A stretch of 64,000 nucleotides of DNA. It comes from Halodesulfurarchaeum sp. HSR-GB (lineage in GTDB: Archaea > Halobacteriota > Halobacteria > Halobacteriales > Halobacteriaceae). The stretch covers positions 806,001-870,000 of the forward strand of contig NZ_JAVKGN010000001.1 of the NCBI RefSeq assembly GCF_031432215.1, written 5' to 3'. Below are positions 19,109 to 26,249 of this stretch, in pieces. Made by a program: the position numbers and the translations under genes. The notes under the pieces are model-generated. The model did not search any database, was not told where the DNA came from, and was given only the letters and a program-made list of their open reading frames with translations. Numbering within the stretch: position 1 is the stretch's first letter; each line of letters opens with the position of its first letter.

Positions 19109-20160
19109 CTGCCCAGGACCTCAGCGTCGACCTCGCGGATGGAATCAACCACCAGGTCGCGATGGTGATGGACCTCAACAAGTGCATCGGCTGTCAGACC
19201 TGCACGATCGGCTGCAAGACGACCTGGACGGAGGGTGACGGCCAGGAGTACATGTACTGGAACAACGTGGAGACCAAACCCGGTCGGGGCTATCCCAGAG
19301 ACTGGGAGCAGCAGGGCGGCGGCTGGGAGTCCCCAGAACGTTCCGCCGTCGAGGACGGGGAGATGCCCAGCAAATCCGATTACGGGGAGGCCTGGGAGTT
19401 CAACTACGAGGAGGCCCTTCACTCCCCGAGCACAGAACAACTCGCCCCGAAAGGTGGTGCGCCCGACTGGGGCCCGAACTGGGACGAGGACCAGGGCTCG
19501 GGCAAGCACCCCAACTCGCAGTACTTCTACATGCCGCGGATCTGCAATCACTGTACGCACCCGACCTGCGTGGAGGCCTGCCCTCGCCAGGCGATCTACA
19601 AGCGTGCCGAGGACGGGATCGTCCTGGTGGACCAGGAGCGGTGTCGGGGTTACCGGTACTGCGTGGAGGGCTGTCCCTACAAGAAGGTCTACTACAACGC
19701 CGCGAAGAAGGCCTCCGAGAAGTGCATCTTCTGCTACCCCCGCCTGGAGGGTGAGGGTCCCGACGGGGAGGTGCACGGCCCGGTGTGTGCCGAGGAGTGC
19801 CCGACCCAGCTCCGGCTGGTCGGCTACCTCGACGACCGACAGGGCCCGATCTACAAGCTGGTCGAACAGTACGAGGTTGCGATCCCGCTCCATCCGGAGT
19901 ATCAGACCTCGCCGAACGTCTTCTACATCCCACCCTTCGACGCCCCGCCACAGATTGACGAGGAAGGTGAGACGACGGACATCGACCGCATCCCGACCGA
20001 ATACCTGGAGGATCTCTTCGGCGACCAGGTCCACGACGCCCTGGAGACACTCAAGCGGGAACGGGCCAAGGTGAACCGTGGCGGGAGCAGCGAGGTGATG
20101 GAGATTCTGACGAGCAACAATCCGGCGCAGAAATACCGTCTGGAGGTGTTCGACGAATGA
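19105..20160 (+). CDS. narH: Nitrate reductase beta subunit, iron-sulfur
   Basis: Carries four iron-sulfur clusters that bring electrons to NarG. The 351-residue protein has four cysteine groups: C27-x2-C30-x2-C33-x3-C37, CNHCTHPTCVEACP, CRGYRYCVEGCP and CIFCYP...CAEECP. The third group has Y where bacterial NarH has W in CRGWRxC, a group that forms the [3Fe-4S] site in that enzyme. There is no signal peptide, so it is probably co-exported with NarG through the Tat system. The ATG overlaps narG (ATGA). The last residues LEVFDE and the stop are copied again at 20312-20330 by the repeat that follows. Confidence 0.95.
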   Translation: MTAQDLSVDLADGINHQVAMVMDLNKCIGCQTCTIGCKTTWTEGDGQEYMYWNNVETKPGRGYPRDWEQQGGGWESPERSAVEDGEMPSKSDYGEAWEFNYEEALHSPSTEQLAPKGGAPDWGPNWDEDQGSGKHPNSQYFYMPRICNHCTHPTCVEACPRQAIYKRAEDGIVLVDQERCRGYRYCVEGCPYKKVYYNAAKKASEKCIFCYPRLEGEGPDGEVHGPVCAEECPTQLRLVGYLDDRQGPIYKLVEQYEVAIPLHPEYQTSPNVFYIPPFDAPPQIDEEGETTDIDRIPTEYLEDLFGDQVHDALETLKRERAKVNRGGSSEVMEILTSNNPAQKYRLEVFDE

Positions 20161-20326
20161 CGACTGGAATTCGTCGAGCTCGCCAGGGCGGTTACCTGGA
20201 GATTGTTCGACGAATGACGACTGGAATTCGTCGAGCTCGCCAGGGCGGTTACCTGGAGATTGTTCGACGAATGACGACTGGAATTCGTCGAGCTCGCCAG
20301 GGCGGTTACCTGGAGGTGTTCGACGA
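20157..20326 (+). repeat. 57-bp direct tandem repeat, three copies (57, 57 and 56 bp)
   Basis: Units begin at 20157, 20214 and 20271. The first two are identical; the third differs only near its end, GAGGTGTTCG in place of GAGATTGTTCG. Each unit holds an inverted repeat, ATTCGTCGA (20169-20177 in unit 1) against TCGACGAAT (20207-20215), with an inner CCAGG/CCTGG pair (20183-20187 and 20195-20199). Each unit could therefore fold into a hairpin in RNA or a cruciform in DNA. Near-identity suggests recent duplication. Confidence 0.95.
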
Positions 20327-20330
20327 ATGA
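20157..20330 (+). CDS. 57-residue ORF made of three 19-residue tandem repeats
   Basis: The ATG at 20157 overlaps the narH stop (ATGA). Its reading frame crosses three tandem units and stops at 20328-20330, overlapping the next gene's ATG at 20327 (ATGA again). Units 1 and 2 each encode MTTGIRRARQGGYLEIVRR; unit 3 is one base shorter near its end and finishes with GGYLEVFDE, the same six final residues as NarH. The peptide is basic (many Arg), unlike most haloarchaeal proteins. It may be a real microprotein, or a repeat expansion kept in frame because it must maintain translational coupling. I know no homologue. Confidence 0.5.
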   Translation: MTTGIRRARQGGYLEIVRRMTTGIRRARQGGYLEIVRRMTTGIRRARQGGYLEVFDE

Positions 20331-21148
20331 CGGCCGCTCGACAGTCGACTCTGGTGGTCGCAATCGCGACGCTGGTCGTCGCCTCGGCGCTCTTCGTTCC
20401 GGCCATCGCAGCCGGCGTGCCGGCCAATCAGGTCCCGGTCAGCTCACAACCCGATGCCGGTGACTCGCTGTCCCAGCCGACCGGCGACGCGTGGGCTGAC
20501 GTGGAGTCGGCCCAGGTCCCCCTGACAAGTGCGCCGTCCGGCCTGCCGGACGCATCGATCGTCCAGACCGACTCGGTGACGGTCCAATCGGCCCACACCG
20601 ACGACCGGATCTACGTCCGGCTCCAGTGGGACGACCAGACGGAAAACGCCTCCGAGGCGGCGCTTGATGCCTACGCCGACGGGGCCGCCGTCCAGTTACC
20701 GGCCAACGTCTCGACCACCCCGAGTGTCGAACTCGGGAGCCAGGACCAGCCGGTCAACCTCTGGTACTGGACGGCGGCTGACGGCGCCGAAGAGGCCCTG
20801 GCCGGCGGCTACAACCCCGGCAGCATCACGGCGCTGGAGGAGACGACCGTCCAGACCCACGCGACACACGACGGGGACACCTGGACGGTGGTGTTCGAGC
20901 GCTCGCTCGAAACTGACGCCCCCGCACGGGCCGACTTCGACCTGGAAACCGACGTCGACATCGCCTTTGCCGTCTGGGACGGCGCGAACGACGAGCGCTC
21001 CGGGCACCACGCCTACAGCGAGTGGTACACCCTCCCGCTCGGGCCCGGGGATACCGGCCCCGCTGCACAGTACCTGCTCTGGGCTGTCGCGGGTATCGGC
21101 ATCGTGATCGCGCTGCTTATCGCCGCCCGGGCACGGGGCGGGGACTGA
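20327..21148 (+). CDS. Heme-b type subunit, ethylbenzene-dehydrogenase gamma-like
   Basis: A 273-residue exported protein: signal peptide at residues 8-30 (ALFVPAIAAG), a beta-rich domain (about 45-235) of the EB_dh family that binds a b-type heme in ethylbenzene dehydrogenase, selenate reductase and similar molybdoenzymes, and a C-terminal membrane helix (about 247-268) followed by basic residues. VRLQWDDQTEN and the late DIAFAVWDGANDERSGHHAY segment are typical of the fold. Haloarchaeal nar operons have a comparable gene after narH, so it probably relays electrons between cytochrome b or Rieske protein and NarH on the outer face. Its start codon overlaps the repeat ORF's stop. Confidence 0.82.
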   Translation: MTAARQSTLVVAIATLVVASALFVPAIAAGVPANQVPVSSQPDAGDSLSQPTGDAWADVESAQVPLTSAPSGLPDASIVQTDSVTVQSAHTDDRIYVRLQWDDQTENASEAALDAYADGAAVQLPANVSTTPSVELGSQDQPVNLWYWTAADGAEEALAGGYNPGSITALEETTVQTHATHDGDTWTVVFERSLETDAPARADFDLETDVDIAFAVWDGANDERSGHHAYSEWYTLPLGPGDTGPAAQYLLWAVAGIGIVIALLIAARARGGD

Positions 21149-21151
21149 TCA

Positions 21152-21787
21152 ATGACTACGACCCAGCAATCGACGCCATCCGTGACCGACGCCGCCGAAG
21201 CTGCCCGAGGGACCGTCTATGGAACCCTCGCGAGGCTGTACGAGGAACCTGACGAAAAACTGTACGAGGTGCTCGCGGACGGGACCCTCTTCGAAGAGCT
21301 CGGGCGACTTATCGAGGAGTCGGCGCTTGCCGTCTCGGTGCCGACGGTCCGGACCGACGAGGACTACGAACTGCTCTGTGCCCGGTTCAACGACGTGTTT
21401 GTCGTGGGCTATCCCGATCCGCCGGTGCCACGCTACGAGTCGGAATACGTCGATCGGGGGTGGAACGACACGAACCTCGATCTCGCCCGCGCCTACGAGT
21501 ACTTTGATTTGGAAGTCGACGAACGCACGCGGGACCACCACGATTATCTCCCCTACGAACTGGAGTTCGTCGGCTATCTGGCTCGACTCGCGGCCACCGG
21601 CGAGGACGGGGCCACGCGTGCCCGGGCCGATTTCCTGGACCGCCACCTCGAACCGTTCGTCGCTGGTCTGGAGGCCGCGATCGACGAGGAGGTCGGGACC
21701 GGGATCTACGACCCGATCGTCTCGTTCACCGCGGCGTTTGTTCGCGCCGATCTGGCGGCCCTCGACGACGAGGTGACCGTGGAATGA
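21152..21787 (+). CDS. narJ: NarJ/TorD-family molybdoenzyme chaperone
   Basis: A 211-residue cytoplasmic, all-helical protein of the TorD/DmsD/NarJ superfamily. Such chaperones hold the apo-alpha subunit and its Tat signal until the molybdenum cofactor is in place. Typical features are the start AAEAARGTVYGTLARLYEEP, the middle ELLCARFNDVFV...PPVPRYES region, and DYLPYELEFVGYLARL followed by a C-terminal FLDRHLEPFVAGL helix. It lies 3 bases after the heme-b gene, and its end overlaps the next gene (ATGA). The substrate is very probably NarG of the same operon. Confidence 0.9.
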   Translation: MTTTQQSTPSVTDAAEAARGTVYGTLARLYEEPDEKLYEVLADGTLFEELGRLIEESALAVSVPTVRTDEDYELLCARFNDVFVVGYPDPPVPRYESEYVDRGWNDTNLDLARAYEYFDLEVDERTRDHHDYLPYELEFVGYLARLAATGEDGATRARADFLDRHLEPFVAGLEAAIDEEVGTGIYDPIVSFTAAFVRADLAALDDEVTVE

Positions 21788-22623
21788 CGAGCACGGCGAC
21801 GGGGACGGCTTCGCGCTGGCCCTCCGGCTCAACCGACCCCGAGACGACTCGCCTGGCGGCTGGGATCCTCGCGCTCGTCCCCGCTGTTGCGCTGTTGCTC
21901 GTCACGATCGTCGACAGCGGGCCGGTCGGTACCCGGTTCCCCTCCGGAATCCACGAGCCGATCGCCCTGCTCGCGATTTTGGGCCCCGCGAGTGCGGCGC
22001 TCGTCCTGGGACTGAACACCGCTGACGTGTCTGTTCGCGTGGCGATGCTCTTCGTGGGGGTGTTCGGGCTGCTCTCGGCCGTCTCCGAGACGGCCATGGC
22101 CCCGGCCGCCATCGCCCTCGCCGGAGCGACGGTCCTCCTCGCTGCAACCGCCGTTAAAACCGCCGACAGTCCGGGCCAGGTCGTGGTCACTGTCGCGTTC
22201 ACTGTCGGCGTGCTCGCCTCGATGGCCGGTGCGTTCGGCTTCGAGCCGGCTTTTACCCGGAGCCTGGGATCCGTGGCCGTCGCTGGTGCGATCGTTGGAC
22301 TTCCCGCATTTGTCGGCTGGTCCCGGCGGTCGGTTTTCGTCGGCCTCCTGGCGGGTGCGGTTGTGGCCGGCGTCGGGATCGCGGTGCCCGCGCTGGTCGC
22401 TGCCGTCGGCCTGCTCGGAATGGGAATCGTGGGGCTCCCGCTCGCAGTGCTCGTGGTTGGGGCAGTTGGTGGGGGAACTGCGGTCACGCGGGCCGTCGAA
22501 ACGGGACGGCTCCCGATGGCTCTCGCTGGCCTCCTCGTGCTGGTCGCCGGCGTTCCGGCGACGATCCCGCGGGCACTCGCCCTGATAGTGGGAGTGGCTC
22601 TGCTCCTGGAGGGCTCACGATGA
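21784..22623 (+). CDS. Polytopic membrane protein of the nar operon, unknown function
   Basis: A 279-residue, very hydrophobic protein with about eight predicted membrane helices after a short polar N-terminus (residues 1-20). There are no cysteines, few histidines and no known transporter motif. Ala/Val/Gly-rich helices fill the sequence to its end. The start overlaps narJ and its end overlaps the HEAT gene, both as ATGA, so it belongs to the operon. It is not a recognisable NarK nitrate/nitrite transporter, which would be longer (about 400 residues, 12 helices). A role in quinone interaction, assembly or export is possible but unsupported. Confidence 0.7.
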   Translation: MTSTATGTASRWPSGSTDPETTRLAAGILALVPAVALLLVTIVDSGPVGTRFPSGIHEPIALLAILGPASAALVLGLNTADVSVRVAMLFVGVFGLLSAVSETAMAPAAIALAGATVLLAATAVKTADSPGQVVVTVAFTVGVLASMAGAFGFEPAFTRSLGSVAVAGAIVGLPAFVGWSRRSVFVGLLAGAVVAGVGIAVPALVAAVGLLGMGIVGLPLAVLVVGAVGGGTAVTRAVETGRLPMALAGLLVLVAGVPATIPRALALIVGVALLLEGSR

Positions 22624-23387
22624 CGGAGGAGCACCGCGATGCAGTGGGCGCTGACGGGGTGCGGTCAGTTCGTGGCGTCCGGCTCGGGACGGCCGAGCCG
22701 GCCGACTATTCGGCGGCGGATACCACTCCGGTCGAGGACGCGTCCATCGAGGAACTCGCGGCGATGCTCGAAGATTCGGCGGCCCCAACCCGCCGTCGGG
22801 CGGTCCTGGCCCTTGCTCGACGGAACCCTGAGCCGGCCGTGATTCGAACGCTGGCGGAACTCGCACGGTCTGACCCGGACGACCAGGTCCGGCAGTTCGC
22901 TGTCGAGGCGACCGGGAAACTCGACGGTGACCCACAGGTAGCACTCGATCTGCTCGAAGCCGACGCGGATCCCTGGGTCCGTGCGGAGGCAGCGGTCGCA
23001 CTCGACCGACTGGCTCGGGACGCTCACGAGACGACCTTCGAGACGCTACTCGAAGACGAGGCCGTCGGCGTCCGGCGAAACGCGCTGATCTCCCTCGTTC
23101 GGATCAGAGGCGATGGGGCGCGTGATCTCTTGCTTGAAGCCCTGGACGACCCGAGCGATCGAGTCAGGGAGTGGGCCGTGAAACTTCTCGGCGGGTTCGA
23201 CGACGATGAGACGGTGCGCACGGCGCTGAAACGGGTCCTCGACGATGAGACCGAAATAGAGGTCGTGCGCGAGACGGCCGCCCGCTCGCTCGGGGCCCGC
23301 GGCCAGGATGTCGAAGATCTCCTTGAAGATGGGACCGGGACTGCCTCGGCCGACGATCACATGCTCAACCACGTTCCCGATCGGTAG
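22620..23387 (+). CDS. HEAT-repeat protein at the end of the nar operon
   Basis: A 255-residue soluble protein. After a disordered acidic start (1-40) come about five to six HEAT repeats of about 31 residues, with the recurring pattern D-x-VRxxAVxALxxL (for example DDQVRQFAVEATGKL, DPWVRAEAAVALDRL, DRVREWAVKLLGGF). Such helical solenoids act as protein-binding scaffolds. The ATG overlaps the membrane gene before it. HEAT-like proteins recur near respiratory molybdoenzyme genes in archaea, but no function can be assigned. It is the last gene of the operon; a possible hairpin follows at 23409-23433. Confidence 0.85.
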   Translation: MTEEHRDAVGADGVRSVRGVRLGTAEPADYSAADTTPVEDASIEELAAMLEDSAAPTRRRAVLALARRNPEPAVIRTLAELARSDPDDQVRQFAVEATGKLDGDPQVALDLLEADADPWVRAEAAVALDRLARDAHETTFETLLEDEAVGVRRNALISLVRIRGDGARDLLLEALDDPSDRVREWAVKLLGGFDDDETVRTALKRVLDDETEIEVVRETAARSLGARGQDVEDLLEDGTGTASADDHMLNHVPDR

Positions 23388-23408
23388 CCCGACACCGATT
23401 TCAGACAC

Positions 23409-23433
23409 GAATGTGCCGTTCGGCGACACATTC
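23409..23433. promoter_or_regulatory. Inverted repeat between nar operon and PilJ-BAT regulator
   Basis: GAATGTG (23409-23415) and CACATTC (23427-23433) form perfect 7-base arms around an 11-base centre that itself contains CCG/CGG. It may be a regulator-binding site of the downstream gene, whose ATG is 40 bases further, or a terminator-like hairpin for the nar operon. An AT-rich CAGTTTAAAG (23451-23460) lies between it and the ATG. Confidence 0.45.
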
Positions 23434-23473
23434 ATTTCACCGCCAACTGTCAGTTTAAAGAGATCGACGAGGA

Positions 23474-26044
23474 ATGCTGGAATCGCTATCCCACCTGAAT
23501 ACCCGCCTGAAGCTCTTCGAGAAGGTTTCTCTGTTGCTGGTGATCATGGTGCTGCTCGCGGGGAGCAACATCGCGGTCATCTACGTCTACCACCAGCAAG
23601 CCGAACAGGTGGGCAACTCGGTCAACGTCGCCGGACAGGAGCGAATGTTGACCCAGCGGATGGCCCATCTCGCAAACGAGGTGGACCGGGGGGAGGATCC
23701 GGAATACGCCCGTGAACGGCTTCGGATCGCCCGCGATCGCTTCGAGCGCAACCTCGACGTACTCATAGACGGTGGAACTGTCCCCGACCAGAATCTCAAT
23801 CCGGCCGTCGGGAGTGACAGCACCCGCACGCAGGTCACACTGAGTGGCGAGTCCGTCGCCGCGGCGCCACCCGCGGTCGAACCCGAACTCGAAGAACTGG
23901 AGACGGCCTGGACGGAGTACCGGGCGCACGTCGACGTCGTTCGGACGGCCGACCCGGAGTCGCCGGCCTTCCAGGAGTCGATGACCTACATCAACCGGCA
24001 CAGCGATCGGCTGCTCGCCATCAGCGACTCGGTCACCGCCGAGTTCGCGGTGGTCCTTCGCGAGAGCCGGGCGCTCCTCGGGCAGCTCCTGGTCGTTCTG
24101 CTCGCTGTCGACATCGTCGTCGCGAGCCTGGGGGGACTCGCAGCGAGACGGCTTATCGGACTTCCGATGGCCGACATGGCCCGTGCTGGCCGGCGACTGG
24201 CCCGTGGCGAGGAGGCGGCCATCTCCGAAACGGACCTGCCGATCGACCATTCCCTGCCCGAAGCGGCCAAACGCTCTGAGCTCGCCCAACTCTCCCAGTC
24301 CTTCCGGGCCGTCCAGGCCTATCACCGCACGGCCTCGAAGCAGGCTCAGGCCCTGGCCCGGCGGGACTTCGACGATCCAGTTCTGGACGAGCAGGTACCG
24401 GGGGAACTCGGTCGCTCGCTCTCCAAGGTGCGGGTGGATCTGCCGGATTACATCGAGGAGCTCCGTGCGACGACGGAGAAACTCGACGCGCTCGTCGAGG
24501 CGGCCCCGGTTGGTATCTGCATCGTGGGGCCAAACGGGACGGTAAAGCGCTGGAACCCGGCTGCCGAACAGATCTTCGGCTGGGCGGCTGAAACCGTCGA
24601 GGGCACCGTGAATCCGGCATTACCACCGGAGCGGACCGACGCCTTCAGGCAGTTGCTCTCCTCGGCCATCGTCGACGGCCCCGTGACCGGAATCGAGACG
24701 GCCTGGCGGACCAAAGGCGGGGAGCGTGTCGATGTGAGCCTCTCCCTGTCGCCGGTTCCCGGCCCAGAGGAGACCCTGGAAGGGGTCATGGTCGTCATCG
24801 AGGACATCAGCGATCGGAAGGAACGGGAGCGAACCCTGCGCCAGCACCGGGACGAACTGGAGATGCTTACCCGGGTTTCCGATCTGGTGCTCGCGATCAC
24901 CCAGGAACTCCTCGAGTCCTCCAACCAGGACCGCATCGAACGCACGGTCTGTACGTCCCTGTCAGATTCACCGCTGTATGAACAGGCCTGGATCGGCACG
25001 GAACAGGCGAACGAGCCGAGACTTGCGGTTCGGGCCGCCTCGACGGAATCGATGGTGGGTGAATCGATTCCACTCGATGCCGGGACCGCCACCGCCGAGG
25101 CGGTCGGTGACGCGTTCGAGGACGGGACGATCCAGGTCCGGAAACTGGGCCCGGAGACCGTCGACGATCACCCGTCCCATGAAGTGCCAGTTCCGGGAAC
25201 CATCGCGGCCGTTCCACTGGTCCACCATGGGGCTGTCTTCGGCGTGCTCGTGGTGACGACCGACCGGGAGCACGCCTTCGAGGAGCGTGAGCGGACCGGG
25301 CTGCGGACGCTGGGCCGGACCGTCGGATTCGCCATCGACGCGATCACCGACAAGAAACTCCTCTTTGCCGAGACGGTGATCGAGTTGGCCTTCGACGTCT
25401 CCGAGACGGACCTCCCGCTGGTCGCGACGACACGGTCTCTGGACTGTCAGGCCGGTCTCGTCGGGGTGGTTGCCGGGGCCCGCCACGACACGCTCGACGC
25501 CTATCTAGAGTTCGAGGGCGCGGAGTTGGACGCGATTCTCGATCAGGTGGCCGAGGAACCTGGAATCACAGCGGTCCGTGCGGTCGCGACCGACGCCGAG
25601 CCCTACCGGGTCAAGCTCACGTTCGGTGCGGACTCCCCGGTGACCGAGCTCTTCGACCGCGACGCCCGATTGCGGGCCGTGGACCTCCAGGGCGGCAGTG
25701 GAACCTATACAGTTGCCGTCCCAACAGATGCGGACATCGAGTCGACGGTCGATCTCGTCCAGTCGGTCGCGCCCGCTGCGACCTTCGTGGCGAAGACCGA
25801 ACAGGAACGCCAGGCGGTCCTCGGGAGTGACACGGCGGACACTATCCGGGAAGTCCTGACCGACCGTCAGTACGAGGTCTTCACCTCGGCGTACTTCGGC
25901 GGGTACTTCGAGTGGCCCCGAAACCAGACCATCGAAGATCTCGCTGCGGATCTGGGGATCGCGGGCTCGACGTTCAACAACCACCTGCGTCACGCTCAGC
26001 GAAAGATCGCGGACGTGTTGTTCGGGCCCGGCGAGGAGGACTGA
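23474..26044 (+). CDS. Transmembrane one-component regulator: PilJ-type sensor, HAMP, PAS, GAF, BAT domain, HTH-10
   Basis: An 856-residue protein with two membrane helices (about 18-41 and 200-222) flanking an outside domain. That domain has NVAGQERMLTQRMAHLANEV, the signature of PilJ/NarX-type four-helix sensors, whose equivalent in NarX binds nitrate. Inside follow a HAMP-like linker (about 222-305), a PAS domain (330-450), a GAF domain (465-640), the bacterio-opsin-activator domain (640-790) and a C-terminal HTH-10 (about 800-856, LTDRQYEVFTSAYFGGYFEWPR). No kinase or receiver is present, so sensing and DNA binding lie in one chain. Position just after the nar operon suggests nitrate or nitrite control of it; this is inference. 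Confidence 0.85.
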   Translation: MLESLSHLNTRLKLFEKVSLLLVIMVLLAGSNIAVIYVYHQQAEQVGNSVNVAGQERMLTQRMAHLANEVDRGEDPEYARERLRIARDRFERNLDVLIDGGTVPDQNLNPAVGSDSTRTQVTLSGESVAAAPPAVEPELEELETAWTEYRAHVDVVRTADPESPAFQESMTYINRHSDRLLAISDSVTAEFAVVLRESRALLGQLLVVLLAVDIVVASLGGLAARRLIGLPMADMARAGRRLARGEEAAISETDLPIDHSLPEAAKRSELAQLSQSFRAVQAYHRTASKQAQALARRDFDDPVLDEQVPGELGRSLSKVRVDLPDYIEELRATTEKLDALVEAAPVGICIVGPNGTVKRWNPAAEQIFGWAAETVEGTVNPALPPERTDAFRQLLSSAIVDGPVTGIETAWRTKGGERVDVSLSLSPVPGPEETLEGVMVVIEDISDRKERERTLRQHRDELEMLTRVSDLVLAITQELLESSNQDRIERTVCTSLSDSPLYEQAWIGTEQANEPRLAVRAASTESMVGESIPLDAGTATAEAVGDAFEDGTIQVRKLGPETVDDHPSHEVPVPGTIAAVPLVHHGAVFGVLVVTTDREHAFEERERTGLRTLGRTVGFAIDAITDKKLLFAETVIELAFDVSETDLPLVATTRSLDCQAGLVGVVAGARHDTLDAYLEFEGAELDAILDQVAEEPGITAVRAVATDAEPYRVKLTFGADSPVTELFDRDARLRAVDLQGGSGTYTVAVPTDADIESTVDLVQSVAPAATFVAKTEQERQAVLGSDTADTIREVLTDRQYEVFTSAYFGGYFEWPRNQTIEDLAADLGIAGSTFNNHLRHAQRKIADVLFGPGEED

Positions 26045-26164
26045 GTTTTCGAATTGGGATCGAACGCAGTTTGACGCCCCTTAACGACGGTTTTGAGCAT
26101 TTCTTGGATGTGCTTCAGCCCGGGGACACTATCTATCTAGGGCCGCCTCTACCCCCCGAATAAA

Positions 26165-26186
26165 GATAACTTGCCAACAGGTTATC
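26165..26186. promoter_or_regulatory. Inverted repeat GATAAC-N10-GTTATC upstream of the NarO-like gene
   Basis: Perfect 6-base arms (26165-26170 and 26181-26186), extended inward by an extra TG/CA pair, overlap the AT-rich CGAATAAAG (26158-26165), the only plausible TATA element before the ATG at 26250. The rest of the 205-base gap between the two regulators shows nothing else notable. It may be an operator, perhaps for autoregulation. Confidence 0.45.
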
Positions 26187-26249
26187 GGGGGTTCCGGTTG
26201 AACCCAGATTCATCACGGGGCAATCTGACCATCGAGCTCCCACCTATCC

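Noticed and set aside
18922-20427. Minus-strand frame with a threefold repeated peptide (ELDEFQSSFVEQ...)
   Set aside because: The repeated peptide only reflects the 57-bp DNA repeat read backwards; the frame extends through narH antisense and has no start signal.
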